From Opitutia bacterium (GTDB taxonomy: Bacteria > Verrucomicrobiota > Verrucomicrobiia > Opitutales > Opitutaceae): a stretch of DNA of 64,000 nucleotides. Shown here piece after piece: positions 43,701-52,877 of the stretch. Each line of letters starts with the position of its first letter. Within the stretch, counting starts at the first letter, position 1. Under the pieces are notes generated by a model. That model saw only the letters and a program-made list of their open reading frames with translations. It was not told the DNA's origin and did no database searches. The stretch lies in NCBI GenBank assembly GCA_016217545.1, contig JACRHT010000012.1, forward strand, positions 1,054,001 to 1,118,000, written 5' to 3'. The position numbers and the translations under genes are program-made.

Positions 43701-44600
43701 GCGGATCGCTGGCGGTTCGCGGTGAGCGACACCGGCGTCGGCCTCGGCCCGGCGGATCGCGCCCGGCTGTTTCAACCGTTCGAACAGGCGCGCAGCGGCC
43801 GTCCCGCCGAGCCCGGCACCGGCCTCGGCCTCGCCATCACGCTGCGCCTCGTGCAGCTGCTCGGCGGTGAACTCCAGCTCGACAGCGAGCCGGGTCGCGG
43901 CAGCCAGTTTTTCTTCACGCTCGCGCTGCCCGGCGTCGCGACACCGGAGACCGCCGCGCGCCCGGCGCAACCGCTGACCGGCTACGCGGGACCGCGCCGC
44001 CGCATCCTCGTGGTCGACGACAATGCCGTGAACCGCTCGCTGCTCACCGACCTGCTCACGCCGCTCGGGTTCAGCGTGGCCGAGTTCGCCAGCGCCGAGG
44101 AAATGCTCGCGGCGGGACCCGGCGAGCTGCGCGGCGATCTCGCGTTTCTCGACGTGAAGTTGCCCGGGCTCGACGGGCTCGAACTCGCGCGCCGCCTGCG
44201 CGCGCGCGGCGATTCGCGCGCGATGCCGATCGTGTTCACCTCCGCGTCGGTGCTCACCTTCGATCGCGTCGCAGCGGAGGCGATCGGTTGCCCGGATTTT
44301 CTGCCCAAGCCCTTCGCCGAGCCGCAGCTGAACGAGCTGCTGCTGCGCCTGCTGCCGCTCGACTGGCAGCACGGCGCTGCGCCCGAGGTCGCGGTTGCGG
44401 CGGCCACGGCATTGCCGCGCGCGTTGCTCGAACAACTGCTCGCACTCGCCGACAGCGGCGACATCGCCGCGTTGCGTGCTGCGCTCGCCGAAGCCCGCCG
44501 CTCGCACGCGAACGATGTGACGCTCGGGCAGGTTGAAACCGCCGCGGCCTCCTACCAGCTTGAGCAGGTCCGCTCGCTGCTCCGCACCGCGCTCGCATGA
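40725..44600 (+). CDS. propeller-type hybrid histidine kinase (two-component regulator propeller, Y_Y_Y, HisKA, HATPase, REC)
   Basis: A 1291-residue membrane kinase. Signal peptide/anchor at about 15-38, then a periplasmic beta-propeller sensor ([40 protein letters not shown] and similar blades), a Y_Y_Y domain ([30 protein letters not shown]), one membrane helix ([16 protein letters not shown]), HisKA with phospho-His near 856 ([17 protein letters not shown]), HATPase ([17 protein letters not shown]) and a C-terminal receiver with Asp near 1143 ([12 protein letters not shown]). This architecture is known from Bacteroidetes and Verrucomicrobia sugar sensors. Its stop overlaps the next gene's start by ATGA, coupling it to the LuxR-type regulator. 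The ligand is unknown. Confidence 0.93.
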   Translation: MVSPTRAIRFPFTRRGAATLVAGWALGCAAFLTTAARAEATDPGFFHSEAGRLFVRRFSADEYGTNPQVWTMIQRSDGVRYFGCYGGIAEFDGSTWQALPSALGSFRGFAQTPDERVYFTATSDVGWIDHAPDGSLRLQSILAALPPEALPAGPFAELAVYEGKLHLSTTKGVVRWNGQTVDRFWPLPGTRTARISLSGGRLFFRRMGTTEILELRGDEWIKVVDEPELKGKSVQFIVPAADGAPVIGVEPGGLFRANPAGRLVGWSTPADAILNGAQLYSAAALRDGTVAVGTFSDGLVLVSPDGRQARQVTLRDGLPSNVIQGIGTDRDGRVWLGTYNGIATFEWPPVFTVFDQRDGVDAAMIRSMCRYDGRIFIGGLGGVALIEPRATEQLDAAHVVRSAALESVNSAPVEHASGTVHGGPGGLKTLRDGKPEVLLPLEDNLIFLEPTPENPDRLLFAGQKGVGSMLYRNGHWQLEGYAAGYGQVSIIVRQATDGSVWARTAAGDGYRIKVPRLATGAPDWSRAEVTPFSAIPGWLTEKSVEWTLVNTPAGLAAMTQTGILVYDPRVGRFEPDQRFDRSGRPAGALFTLLDEPKAIWGVVFPNGRRPGGRNAMGRFVFEADGAARWIPLREDIGLTLGALAAHDVNADATAPGIYWLRGLNSVMRLDLARLAAPPPPHAPLLRSIRRDDQPLPLPDRSAALRLPWARSALTFQVAAPLSGLGDVRCESRLAGWNEEWSTPTARLTTTYTGLVPGEYVFEVRERDAQGRVGPITRVAFTLLPPWWRTPLAYALYFVALVAGIAAFVRWRLAASRREQARLERIVQERTRELAAARDEAEAASRAKSTFLAHMSHELRTPLNGIIGYAQVLLKDGTVAGRQRERVNIVHASGLHLLRMINEVLDFSKIEAGKIERHDAPFHFGQLLRELAVAHEAAAQGRGLVFALETPSDLPSHVSGDAQKLRQILDNLLSNAVKFTPQGRVTLRVARDGADRWRFAVSDTGVGLGPADRARLFQPFEQARSGRPAEPGTGLGLAITLRLVQLLGGELQLDSEPGRGSQFFFTLALPGVATPETAARPAQPLTGYAGPRRRILVVDDNAVNRSLLTDLLTPLGFSVAEFASAEEMLAAGPGELRGDLAFLDVKLPGLDGLELARRLRARGDSRAMPIVFTSASVLTFDRVAAEAIGCPDFLPKPFAEPQLNELLLRLLPLDWQHGAAPEVAVAAATALPRALLEQLLALADSGDIAALRAALAEARRSHANDVTLGQVETAAASYQLEQVRSLLRTALA

Positions 44601-45517
44601 AAAGCCCCACCGTCCTCGTCGTCGACGACACGCCCGCCAACGTCGGCGTCGTGCTCGAATCCCTCGGCAGCGCCGGCTTGCGCGTGCTCATGGCCGAGAG
44701 CGGCGAACGCGCGCTCGAATTGCTCGGGAAGCAAGCGGTCGACCTCGTGTTGCTCGATGTGATCATGCCCGGACGCGACGGCTTCGCGACCTTCGCGGAA
44801 ATCCGCCGCCGCGCGGAATGGGCGGACATCCCGGTGCTCTTCATGACCGCCGTCGACGAACCGGCGCAAAAGGTCCGCGCGCTCGACGCCGGTGCGGTCG
44901 ACTACATTTCCAAGCCCGTGCATCCGCCCGAAGTGCTCGCCCGCGTGCGCACGCACCTCGAACTCCGCGCCGCGCGCCGCGAACTCGAGCGGCAGAACGC
45001 GAAGCTCGAAGCCGAGATGGCCGTGCGTCTCGACGCCGAGGCGCAGCTGGCGCATTCGCTCGATCGCGCCGTGATCATCGCCGATGCCGACGGCCGTGTT
45101 GTTTTTCAAACGCTCGCCGCGACGCACCTGTTGCACAAGCACGTGCCGCAGCCGCCGGCGGGCCGCTTGCCGGCCGAGTTGCGCGCGAGCGATCGCATCG
45201 TCGGGCCGGCGGGCACGTTGCTCGTGCAGCGTTTCAGCGGTGGCAACGGCGGCGAGCCGCTGCAGGTCGTGCATCTCGCGGAGGAATTCGCGCCGCCCGG
45301 GCCGGCGGCGCTCGTCGCGCTCGGCCTGACGCCGCGCCAGGCGGAGGTGCTTTACTGGATCGCGCAGGGCAAGACGAACGGCGAGACGGCCGTCATCCTC
45401 GGCACGAGCCCTCGCACGGTCGACAAGCACGTCGAGCAGCTGCTCGAGCGCCTCGGCGTGGAAAATCGCCTCGCCGCCGCCGCGCGCGCGAACGACGTGC
45501 TGCGTCCGGCGCGTTGA
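44597..45517 (+). CDS. LuxR/NarL-type response regulator with extra central domain
   Basis: 306 residues: receiver (VLVVDDTPANVGVVLESLG, Asp54 in LLDVIMPGRDG, Lys in YISKPVHPPE), coiled helix, a PAS-like central stretch (DRAVIIADADGRVVFQT), then a LuxR HTH (LGLTPRQAEVLYWIAQGKTN, ILGTSPRTVDKHVEQLLERL). The central insert makes it longer than the common 210-residue NarL type. It is translated by ATGA coupling with the propeller kinase and is its likely output partner. Confidence 0.9.
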   Translation: MKSPTVLVVDDTPANVGVVLESLGSAGLRVLMAESGERALELLGKQAVDLVLLDVIMPGRDGFATFAEIRRRAEWADIPVLFMTAVDEPAQKVRALDAGAVDYISKPVHPPEVLARVRTHLELRAARRELERQNAKLEAEMAVRLDAEAQLAHSLDRAVIIADADGRVVFQTLAATHLLHKHVPQPPAGRLPAELRASDRIVGPAGTLLVQRFSGGNGGEPLQVVHLAEEFAPPGPAALVALGLTPRQAEVLYWIAQGKTNGETAVILGTSPRTVDKHVEQLLERLGVENRLAAAARANDVLRPAR

Positions 45518-45558
45518 GCGGCCGCTCGATCGTCGGGCGCGCGGGCGACGTCAAGTGC

Positions 45559-45584
45559 GGCGGGCCCAGCGGTCCCGCCCTACC
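45559..45584 (-). repeat. REP hairpin, class 2
   Basis: GGCGGG, loop CCCAGCGGT, CCCGCC, then CTACC. It has the same nine-base loop and foot as the copy in bufB at 18077-18102. It lies in the spacer between the regulator and the aldo/keto reductase gene. Confidence 0.75.
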
Positions 45585-45604
45585 GCTCGTAACGAAGGCA
45601 CTTC

Positions 45605-45634
45605 TGTAGCGGCGGTCCTGTGACCGCCGCTACA
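45605..45634. repeat. perfect 13-bp inverted repeat (REP-like)
   Basis: TGTAGCGGCGGTC-CTGT-GACCGCCGCTACA, with GTAG near the foot on both strands. It lies 12 bp after the stop of the minus-strand aldo/keto reductase gene and may also slow transcription there. Confidence 0.75.
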
Positions 45635-45645
45635 GCACAGGAACA

Positions 45646-46641
45646 TCACCCGAGAATCGATTCGATCTTCGCCAGCTCGTCCGCGCCGAGCGGCGGCTGG
45701 GCGAGCGCGCCGTGCAGGTCGTCGAGTTGCGCGACTTTGCTGGCGCCGATGAGCACCGTGGTGATTTCGGGGCGACGGAAGAGCCAGAGCACCGCGAGCT
45801 GCGCGAGCGTCGCGCCGCGAGCGACGGCGACGTCGTTGAGCGCGCGGATTTTCGCGAGCACTTCCGGCGTGATGCGCTCGGTCGGCAGGAACGGCGACAC
45901 GCCGCGTCCGGCGCGCGAGTCGGCCGGGATGCCGTTGAGGTAGCGGTTGGTGAGCAGGCCTTGCGCGAGCGGCGAGAACGGGATGCAGCCCGCGCCGACG
46001 TCGCTGAGCGTCGGGAGCAGCTCCGGCTCCACCCAGCGGTTGAACATGTTGTAGACCGGCTGGTGGATGAGCAGCGGGACGCCGAGGGACTTGAGGATCG
46101 CGGCGGCTTCGCGCGTGCGCTTGGCGTCGTAGTTGGAAATGCCGGCGTAGAGCGCGCGGCCGCTGCGCACGGCGTCGGCGAGCGCGGTCATCGTTTCCTC
46201 GAGCGGCGTGTCGGGATCGGGCCGGTGTGAGTAAAAAATGTCGACGTAGTCGAGGCCCATGCGGCGCAGGCTCTGGTCGAGTGAGGCGAGGAGGTATTTG
46301 CGCGAGCCCCATTCGCCGTAGGGGCCGGGCCACATCAGGTAGCCGGCCTTGGTGGAGATGATCATCTCGTCGCGGTGCGCGGCGAAGTCGTCGCGGAGCA
46401 ATTTGCCGAAGTTCTCCTCTGCGCTGCCGGGCGGCGGGCCGTAGTTGTTGGCGAGGTCGAAATGCGTGCAGCCGAGATCGAAGGCGCGCCGCAGCAGCGC
46501 GCGCTGGTTCTCAAGCGCGTCGACGTGGCCGAAGTTGTGCCAGAGGCCGAGCGAGAGACGCGGGAGCTTCAGGCCGGAGCGGCCGCAACGCGCGTAGCGG
46601 CCGATTTCGTAGCGATTCGGGGCAGGGGTGTAGGACGACAT
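45646..46641 (-). CDS. aldo/keto reductase (YghZ / glyceraldehyde-3-phosphate reductase-like)
   Basis: 331 residues. Motifs of the YghZ-type group: HFDLANNYGPPPGSAEENFG near the N-terminus (Asp and catalytic Tyr), Lys in ISTKAGYLMW, His in YSHRPDPDTPLEETM, then LIHQPVYNMFNRWVE and C-terminal cofactor segment VLIGASKVAQL. These NADPH-linked enzymes reduce small aldehydes such as glyceraldehyde or methylglyoxal. Single gene, convergent with the LuxR-type regulator. Confidence 0.92.
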   Translation of the reverse strand: MSSYTPAPNRYEIGRYARCGRSGLKLPRLSLGLWHNFGHVDALENQRALLRRAFDLGCTHFDLANNYGPPPGSAEENFGKLLRDDFAAHRDEMIISTKAGYLMWPGPYGEWGSRKYLLASLDQSLRRMGLDYVDIFYSHRPDPDTPLEETMTALADAVRSGRALYAGISNYDAKRTREAAAILKSLGVPLLIHQPVYNMFNRWVEPELLPTLSDVGAGCIPFSPLAQGLLTNRYLNGIPADSRAGRGVSPFLPTERITPEVLAKIRALNDVAVARGATLAQLAVLWLFRRPEITTVLIGASKVAQLDDLHGALAQPPLGADELAKIESILG

Positions 46642-46777
46642 CGACGCGAAACGTGCGCGAAGCCGGCGCGCGGCTCAACGGGGATTTCGCACGATGACAT
46701 GCGGACGGTGCGAAGCGGCGCGAGGGAAGGCCGAGAAAACGACTCGCGCGGGCGCGGCGGGATTTCAAAGTCGCGGC

Positions 46778-47320
46778 ATGAATCCGCTCCTGCCGCCCGC
46801 GTTCACGCTGCGCCAATGGCGTGACGACGATCTCGATGCGTTCGCCGAGATGAACGCGGACCCGGAGTTGATGCGGCACATGCCGGCGGCGCTGACGCGC
46901 GAGGAGTCCGCGGCGACGCTGGCGCGCGTGCGCGATGGCATCGCGGCGCGCGGCTGGGGCTTGTGGGCGGTGGAGGTCGACGGCGAGCTGGCCGGTTGGA
47001 CGGGGTTGAACCCGCCAGCGTGGACGGCGCACTTCACGCCCTGCGTGGAAGTGGGCTGGCGCTTGCGGCGCAAATTCTGGGGGCGCGGCCTCGCGACCGC
47101 CGCGGCGCGCGAGGCGGTGCGCTACGGTTTCGAGACGTTGCAGCTCGGCGAGATCGTGTCGTTCACCGTGCTCGCGAACGAGCGTTCGTGGCGCGTGATG
47201 GAGCGGCTCGGTTTCACGCGCGACCTCGCGGGCGACTTCGATCATCCGCGCTTGCCGGAGGGGCATCCGTTGCGCCGGCACATCCTTTATCGGAAGAAAA
47301 ACCCGGCGCGCCGGGAATAA
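46778..47320 (+). CDS. GNAT-family N-acetyltransferase (RimJ/RimL-like)
   Basis: 180 residues: N-terminal LRQWRDDDLDAFAEMNADPE, the acetyl-CoA-binding loop GRGLATAAAREAVRYGFE and the C-terminal NERSWRVMERLGFTRD. It belongs to the RimJ/RimL branch, which acetylates protein N-termini or small amines; the substrate is unknown. The start is taken at MNPLLPPAFTLRQW. It is followed after 27 bp by the DoxX gene. Confidence 0.88.
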   Translation: MNPLLPPAFTLRQWRDDDLDAFAEMNADPELMRHMPAALTREESAATLARVRDGIAARGWGLWAVEVDGELAGWTGLNPPAWTAHFTPCVEVGWRLRRKFWGRGLATAAAREAVRYGFETLQLGEIVSFTVLANERSWRVMERLGFTRDLAGDFDHPRLPEGHPLRRHILYRKKNPARRE

Positions 47321-47347
47321 GGCGGCGCGGTCCGGCTCCCATGAGCC

Positions 47348-47806
47348 ATGAATCCGCGCACGCTCCTCGACGCTTTCGACCGCTTTGCTTCCCACTTGCA
47401 GGCCCCGCTGCTGTTCTTGCTCCGCGCTTACTGGGGCGTGTCGTTCGCGCAGACGGGCTGGGGCAAGCTGATGCACCTCGAGCGCACGACCGAATTTTTC
47501 GCTTCGCTCAACCTCCCTGCGCCGAAGCTCAACGCGATCGCGGCCGGGTCGACGGAGATGCTCGGTGGCGTGTTGCTGGCGCTGGGGTTGTTTGCGCGGC
47601 CGGCGGCGGTGCCGCTGGCGTTCACGATGATCGTGGCGTATCTGACGGCTGATCGCGAGGCGGTGCAGGCGATCTTCAGCGACACCGACAAGTTCACGGG
47701 CGCGGCGCCGTTCCTCTTTTTGCTCGTCTCGCTGCTCGTGCTCGCGTTCGGGCCGGGCAAGTGGTCGCTGGATCATGTTCGCGCTCGCAAGGGTGGGGCG
47801 AGGTGA
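47348..47806 (+). CDS. DoxX-family membrane protein
   Basis: 152 residues with four probable membrane helices and the family marks LLRAYWGVSFAQTGWGKLMH and TEMLGGVLLALGLFARPAAV. DoxX proteins are found in oxidative-stress and quinone-related membrane contexts; the exact role is open. It follows the GNAT gene closely on the same strand. Confidence 0.88.
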   Translation: MNPRTLLDAFDRFASHLQAPLLFLLRAYWGVSFAQTGWGKLMHLERTTEFFASLNLPAPKLNAIAAGSTEMLGGVLLALGLFARPAAVPLAFTMIVAYLTADREAVQAIFSDTDKFTGAAPFLFLLVSLLVLAFGPGKWSLDHVRARKGGAR

Positions 47807-47810
47807 GGCC

Positions 47811-47839
47811 AAGAAAAACGGCGCCCGCAGGGGCGCCGT
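47811..47839 (-). terminator. rho-independent terminator of the GYF-domain membrane protein gene
   Basis: ACGGCGCC/GGCGCCGT stem, followed on the minus strand by TTTTTCTT. It lies between the convergent DoxX and GYF-domain genes. Confidence 0.85.
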
Positions 47840-47863
47840 GAAAGTCCGGGCGTTGCGCGAGGC

Positions 47864-48721
47864 TTACTTGGGCGCGCCGACGAGCTGCTCGTAGGCGGAG
47901 GCGAGCACCGCGTAGAAGAACGGCGCGGTGAGCACGACGCCGATCAGCAGGATGACGGTGCCGAGCGACGAAGCGATCGCGGCGACGAGCACGAGGAAGA
48001 AGAACATGAACCAGTTCGCCGAAATGATCCGGCGGCTGACTTCCATGGCGGGCCAGAAGTCGAGCTTGTGGTCGAGGATCAGGAGGTAGGTGAACTTGTA
48101 GGCGATGTAGAGGTAGAGGCCGGGCAGGATGAGGCAGACGAGGCCGACCAGCGTCAGCACGATGCTCACGAGGCTGCCGAGGAGCAGGGCGCCGGTCATC
48201 GTGTTGAAGCCCATGAAGCAATCGCCGAACTCCGGACGTTCGCCGCGGAGCTTGCGGACGAAGTAATACTCGAGGCCGCCGACCAGCGGGCCGTAGAGCA
48301 ACAGGCCGGCAATCGGGATGAAGTCGACGGCGGCGATGACGATCGTCATCACCAGCGTCACGCCGACGAAGGTCCAGTAGTCGGTCTTGAGCAGGTCGAG
48401 GCCGCGGCTGAAGGCGGCGCCGAAATCGAGTTTCGCGCCGCGCGCGAGGATGGCGTCGGCGTAGGTCTTGGGATCGGGGTTCAGCGCGGGGCTGGCGGGC
48501 TTGGGCATCTGGCCCCACGCGTCGCGTTGCGGAGGTGGCGGCGGGGTCGCCCCGAAGGCGCCGGCAAACTCGGGCAGGGAGCCGAGCGTGCTCCACGCGG
48601 CTTCGCCGTCGCGGCGGCACTGCGTCTGGGCGTTTGCGCGTCCGCTGGCGATCCACTCGCGCAGCTTGTCGGCCGAGACCGGCCCGTATTCCTTACCGTC
48701 GGCGCCAATAATGGTGAACAT
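47864..48721 (-). CDS. GYF_2/DUF4339-domain integral membrane protein
   Basis: 285 residues. The N-terminal about 50 residues form a GYF-like domain (FTIIGADGKEYGPVSADKLR, EWIASGRANAQTQC). A Pro-rich linker follows, then about five membrane helices (FVGVTLVMTIVIAAVDFIPI, LGSLVSIVLTLVGLVCLILP, FMFFFLVLVAAIASSLGTVI). Such proteins are common in Planctomycetes and Verrucomicrobia; the GYF domain likely binds a proline-rich partner. Function unknown. Confidence 0.82.
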   Translation of the reverse strand: MFTIIGADGKEYGPVSADKLREWIASGRANAQTQCRRDGEAAWSTLGSLPEFAGAFGATPPPPPQRDAWGQMPKPASPALNPDPKTYADAILARGAKLDFGAAFSRGLDLLKTDYWTFVGVTLVMTIVIAAVDFIPIAGLLLYGPLVGGLEYYFVRKLRGERPEFGDCFMGFNTMTGALLLGSLVSIVLTLVGLVCLILPGLYLYIAYKFTYLLILDHKLDFWPAMEVSRRIISANWFMFFFLVLVAAIASSLGTVILLIGVVLTAPFFYAVLASAYEQLVGAPK

Positions 48722-48826
48722 GGTGGGCGGAGGCTAGAGGGTGGCGCGGGGGCGTCAACGGTGCGACGGTGAGCGGTTTACCCGGGGGACGAACGGGGGC
48801 GGCGCCGCGCGGACGGCGTGCGCGGG

Positions 48827-49906
48827 TTAGTCCTCGCCGCGTTTTTCCTGCACGCGCTGGCGGAGCTGCTTCGTGACCTTTTTCCACTCCGTCTTGTGCT
48901 TCTGCGAGGCGCGGCGGTCGACGCGACGGACTTCGAAGGCGGTCTCGCGCTGGAGGCGCTGGTAGCTTTGCCAGCGGGAGAGTTCGAGCGAGCCGTCGGC
49001 GAGTGCGGCGCAGATGGCGCAGCCGGGTTCGGTGGTGTGCGAGCAGTCGGTGAATTTGCAGCGGAGCGTGAGCTCGCGGATGTCGGCGAAGACGTCCCCG
49101 ACCGCCTCGTCGGCCTGCCAGGGCTGGAGTTCGCGCATGCCGGGCGTGTCGATGATGAGCACGCCGTCGGGCGAGACGACGAGTTCGCGCAGGGTGGTGG
49201 TGTGCCGACCCTTGCCGTCGATGTCGCGGGTTTCCTGCGTGGCGAGGAGTTCCTCGCCGACGAGCTCGTTGATGAGCGTGGATTTGCCGACGCCGGAGGA
49301 GCCGAGGAAGGCCACGGTGGTGCGCGGGCGGAGCCACTCGCGCAGCGGCTTGGTGCCGCCGCGTTTGAGGGCGCTGGTGACGACGATCGGCGTGTCGCGG
49401 GCAATGGCGGCGACTTCGGCGCGGCGGTCGGCGGCTTCGCGCGTGAGGTCGGATTTGTTGAGGACGATGACCGGCTGCGCGCCACTGCTGCGGGCGGCGG
49501 CGAGATAGCGCTCGATGCGGCGGAGGTTGAAATTGGCGTCGAGCGAGCTGACGAGGAAGACGGTGTCGATGTTGGCGGCGACGACCTGCTCGATCACCTG
49601 CAAGCCGGCGGCTTTGCGGGAGAACTTGGTGCGGCGCGGCAGCACGGCGTGGATCAGCGCGCGGGTGTCGTCGCCCGGGAGCATCTCGATGGCGACCCAA
49701 TCGCCGACGGCGGGCATGTCGGAGATCGCGCCGGTCTCGGCGAGGAACTTGCCGGTGCACTGCGCGAGGCGCGCGGTGTCGGGCGTGGTGACTTCCCAGA
49801 AGCCTTTCAGCTGGAGCGTGACGCGCGCGGCCTGCAGCCCGGCCGCGGCGTGCGGCGCGAAGGCGGTGGCAAGGGCATCGGTCCAGCCGAGGTCGGCGAG
49901 CGTCAT
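48827..49906 (-). CDS. rsgA: ribosome small-subunit-dependent GTPase RsgA
   Basis: 359 residues from MTLADLGWTDAL. Circularly permuted GTPase order: N-terminal OB-like domain, then G4 (VIVLNKSDL), G5-like SALK, P-loop GSSGVGKSTLIN, G3 DTPGM, and a C-terminal zinc knuckle with CKFTDCSH and PGCAI. RsgA checks late assembly of the 30S subunit and releases RbfA. A start 15 codons upstream is in frame but adds no family sequence. Confidence 0.95.
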   Translation of the reverse strand: MTLADLGWTDALATAFAPHAAAGLQAARVTLQLKGFWEVTTPDTARLAQCTGKFLAETGAISDMPAVGDWVAIEMLPGDDTRALIHAVLPRRTKFSRKAAGLQVIEQVVAANIDTVFLVSSLDANFNLRRIERYLAAARSSGAQPVIVLNKSDLTREAADRRAEVAAIARDTPIVVTSALKRGGTKPLREWLRPRTTVAFLGSSGVGKSTLINELVGEELLATQETRDIDGKGRHTTTLRELVVSPDGVLIIDTPGMRELQPWQADEAVGDVFADIRELTLRCKFTDCSHTTEPGCAICAALADGSLELSRWQSYQRLQRETAFEVRRVDRRASQKHKTEWKKVTKQLRQRVQEKRGED

Positions 49907-50121
49907 GGATTTGGGAAATTGCGCCGCGCGCGCGCCGGTGCAACGCCGCACTTCGGGCGTGAGGGTGCCGGGTTGGCCGAAGGAGTTAGGCTATTTGGCG
50001 TAACGGGGGCCTTCAAGGCATGCGCACCCTTGGGCAAGCGATGCAGGGGCTGAAAACGCGGTTGGCCGTATCATGGGGCATGCTCGACACAATCCACGCT
50101 CTATCCCCGGCGACGGATGCA

Positions 50122-50877
50122 ATGAAACCCACTACCGCTCGGCGCCTCCCCGCTTCCGTGCTGGCCAGCCCGCGCTATGCAGCGGGTTCCTGGCGCTACT
50201 ACGGATGCTCCAATCCCCGCGGCACACTGATCCTCGCGATCTTCGTGTCCGTCGGCATGCACGTGATGTTCCTTTACGGGTTCAATCACAAAGCCAAGGT
50301 CGTCAAGACTGCGGCTCCGGTGGAGGAGATCGTCCAGATCGCCATGCCGGACTTGAAAGAAGAGGAGCCCGACAAGGTCGAGGAGCTCGGCGACTCGTCC
50401 GACGACCAGACTCCGGTGATCGCGGTGCCGCAACTAGCTGATGTGCCGTCCTCGGTCTCGGTCAACCAGTTCGTGCAGCCGCTGCAGGTTCAGCCGCAGA
50501 TCGCGGAGAACCTCAATGCCGCCAAGGTCGCCAAGATTCCGCTGAGCGCCACCCGCGCCCAGAAGATCGCCAACCTCGGCAAGGTGTTCGAAATTTCCCA
50601 GCTCGACCGCGCTCCGACGCCTATCGCGCAACCGCCGCCGGCGTTCCCGTATTCGCTGCGCCAGCAGGTCTCCGAGGCAAAGGTGACGCTCGAGTTCATC
50701 GTCGATGCCAACGGCGAAGTCGTCGCCCCGATGGTGACCGACTCCTCGCACCACGGCTTCGACGAAGCGGCGATGGTCGGTGTCTCCAAGTGGAAGTTCC
50801 GCCCCGGCATGAAGGCCGGCCGCAAGGTCAACACCCGCGTGCGCCAGGTGATCAACTTCACCATCGGCGACGAGTGA
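50122..50877 (+). CDS. TonB-like energy transducer protein (paralogue 1)
   Basis: 251 residues. Short N-terminal cytoplasmic stretch, one helix (LILAIFVSVGMHVMFLYGF), an acidic periplasmic segment (MPDLKEEEPDKVEELGDSSD), the shared VAVPQL-type phrase AVPQLADVPSSVSVNQFVQP, and a TonB_C domain (VTLEFIVDANGEVV, WKFRPGMKAGRKVNTRV). The start was chosen to match the MK-starts of its two paralogues. TonB-type proteins carry proton-motive-force energy to outer-membrane receptors; no ExbB/ExbD is present here. Confidence 0.88.
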   Translation: MKPTTARRLPASVLASPRYAAGSWRYYGCSNPRGTLILAIFVSVGMHVMFLYGFNHKAKVVKTAAPVEEIVQIAMPDLKEEEPDKVEELGDSSDDQTPVIAVPQLADVPSSVSVNQFVQPLQVQPQIAENLNAAKVAKIPLSATRAQKIANLGKVFEISQLDRAPTPIAQPPPAFPYSLRQQVSEAKVTLEFIVDANGEVVAPMVTDSSHHGFDEAAMVGVSKWKFRPGMKAGRKVNTRVRQVINFTIGDE

Positions 50878-50896
50878 GGTTCTAGATTTGACGGGT

Positions 50897-50918
50897 GAGC
50901 GGGAGATATTTGCCCGCC
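50897..50918 (+). repeat. 22-bp hairpin repeat, copy 1
   Basis: GAGCGGGAGATATTTGCCCG followed by CC, a GCGGG/CCCGC stem with an A/T-rich loop, 20 bp after the TonB paralogue 1 stop. Nineteen of 22 bases match the copy at 52878-52899. Confidence 0.55.
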
Positions 50919-50989
50919 GCCCGGTCGAGCATCCGGGCCGGTCCCGCGCGTGATTTCTCCGCGGGGCCGTGCCACGGGTTCTTCCCGCC

Positions 50990-51005
50990 TACGCAGCTCT
51001 GCGTA
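50990..51005. promoter_or_regulatory. palindrome upstream of the propeller protein gene (candidate operator)
   Basis: TACGCAG-CT-CTGCGTA, a perfect 7-bp inverted repeat 50-65 bp before the start codon. Its TGCGTA core is the same as in the direct repeats upstream of the propeller kinase at 40654-40672. Confidence 0.4.
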
Positions 51006-51054
51006 TGGGCCGGGGGATGAACCGCTGTTAGGTTGGGAGCGCAGATTGCGCTCC

Positions 51055-52818
51055 ATGAAAAAACTTACCCCGCTCCTCGCGCTGTGGCTTGCGTTGGCCG
51101 CACCGCTCTCCGCCGGCACCGCCGCTAAATCCCTCTGGACCCAGGCGCTCGGCGCCGACGCCAAGTGGTATCAGCTCACCTCCGCTGGCACACTGCTGGT
51201 CGGCACCGCGGACGCGTTGCTCTCCGTGAGTCCCGAGGACGGCAAGGTGCTCTGGAAGCGCGCCGACATCGCGAAATCCACGCGCAACAACGCCGTCGAG
51301 ATTGCGGGCACCCCGTGGATCGTCGCCAACAACTTCGCCGGCATTGGCAATTCCAAGGTCACGATGCAGGCGCTCGACCTCCTCAGCGGCGAGACCGCTT
51401 GGAAAACGCCGCAGATGAACGGCCAATACCTCGACACCATCGCCGCGCCGCACAAGGGCCTCGTGATTTTCGTCCTCCAAACCTGGGGCGAGAAGGACGA
51501 CGGCATCTACCTGCGCGCCCACGACCTCGCGACCGGCGCGGCGAAGTGGTCGGTGAAGTTCTGCAAATCCCAAGGCATCCCGCTGCACCTCGCCGATGGC
51601 AGCGGAAAATTCATGCCGACGATGGATCTCTCCGGTTACCACGATCCCGTGTTCGATGGTGACGAGATGTATCTCGGCTACCTCGGTATTCACTGCGTCG
51701 ATCTCAACACCGGCGCCATCAAGTGGGGCGTGGATTTCCCGCCCGGTGCCAAGGGCCTGAAAAAGACCTACGCGCCGCTCCGCCTCGAGGGCGATTTGAT
51801 CTACGGCGCCGGCGGCGGCAGCGTGGTCGCCATCAATCGCCGCACCGGCCAGCAGGTTTGGAAGAGCGAACGCATCTCGGAATTCGCCGGCCTGTTCAAG
51901 GCGCGCGACAACGCCATCGTGTCCCAACTCGAGGTGGTCGATGGGAAGATCTTTGCGCGCTTCGGCGGTAATTTCTCCGATGGCAACCAAGTCGTCCTGC
52001 GCGAGCCGCTCGGCGTGGTCGTGCTCGACGGCGCGACCGGCAACCCCATCTACAAGGACCAGAAAATCGAGGGCGGCCTGACCAACCTCATGGTGCTGCC
52101 CGAGGCGCACGCGGTGATGTTTGCCGACGGCAAGGAGCTCGTCGGCCTCTCCACGCAGGGCGCCACTGTTACCGAGACCTTCCGCGTGCCGATCGAGTTC
52201 AAACGCAAGATGGGCGGCAGCGACGTCGCCAAGATCGGCCTCGGCCTCACCGGCGGACTCATGGGCACAGTCAAGGCGGTCGCGTCCTCCAGCAAGGCGC
52301 GCCTCGACGTGCCGGTCGCGATCACGCGGCAGAACGGCCACGTCGTCGTGCAAGGCAAGCAGCACCTCCTCGGCTTCGACCCGCTCGTGAAACAGCAGAA
52401 GTGGTCGCTCTACTACGCCGCGCCGAGCGACGCGTTCGCGACGATCGCGATGTTCGCCGTCACCGCGCTCGCATCCGCGCAGGGCAACATGCAGGTCGCG
52501 CAAAACGGCGGCATCCTGAACAGCGGCGGCCAACAAGGAATGAACAACATCCAGTCCGCGCTCGATCGCTACAACCGTTACACCGAGAAACGCGCCGCCC
52601 TCGCCGGCGGATCGAAGGCGACCGAGAGTTACACCTACATCGTCACCAAGCTCCCGAAATCCGGCCTCGGTCTTTACGGCGTGAATCTCGCCAGCGGTGA
52701 GACGGATCGCGAGATCGCGCTGGGCGCGAAGGACCCCGACTATCTCGCCGACGAGCGGACCGGACGGGTCTACTATTTCAAGGACCACGACACGATCGTC
52801 GCTTATGCCTTCAACTGA
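51055..52818 (+). CDS. exported PQQ-type beta-propeller repeat protein
   Basis: 587 residues with a signal peptide (MKKLTPLLALWLALAAPLSA). Repeated blades of PQQ/BamB type: VSPEDGKVLWKRADI, LDLLSGETAWKTPQM, VDLNTGAIKWGVDF, AINRRTGQQVWKSERI. A helical insert (NIQSALDRYNRYTEKRAAL) precedes the last blade. No PQQ-enzyme active-site residues were identified, so a structural or binding role is as likely as an enzymatic one. It lies between TonB paralogues 1 and 2. Confidence 0.85.
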   Translation: MKKLTPLLALWLALAAPLSAGTAAKSLWTQALGADAKWYQLTSAGTLLVGTADALLSVSPEDGKVLWKRADIAKSTRNNAVEIAGTPWIVANNFAGIGNSKVTMQALDLLSGETAWKTPQMNGQYLDTIAAPHKGLVIFVLQTWGEKDDGIYLRAHDLATGAAKWSVKFCKSQGIPLHLADGSGKFMPTMDLSGYHDPVFDGDEMYLGYLGIHCVDLNTGAIKWGVDFPPGAKGLKKTYAPLRLEGDLIYGAGGGSVVAINRRTGQQVWKSERISEFAGLFKARDNAIVSQLEVVDGKIFARFGGNFSDGNQVVLREPLGVVVLDGATGNPIYKDQKIEGGLTNLMVLPEAHAVMFADGKELVGLSTQGATVTETFRVPIEFKRKMGGSDVAKIGLGLTGGLMGTVKAVASSSKARLDVPVAITRQNGHVVVQGKQHLLGFDPLVKQQKWSLYYAAPSDAFATIAMFAVTALASAQGNMQVAQNGGILNSGGQQGMNNIQSALDRYNRYTEKRAALAGGSKATESYTYIVTKLPKSGLGLYGVNLASGETDREIALGAKDPDYLADERTGRVYYFKDHDTIVAYAFN

Positions 52819-52877
52819 ACGCGGAACCTTTCCCGCGCGTCTGCGTCGAACGCGTCCGAACCCATTGTCCTGAACGC

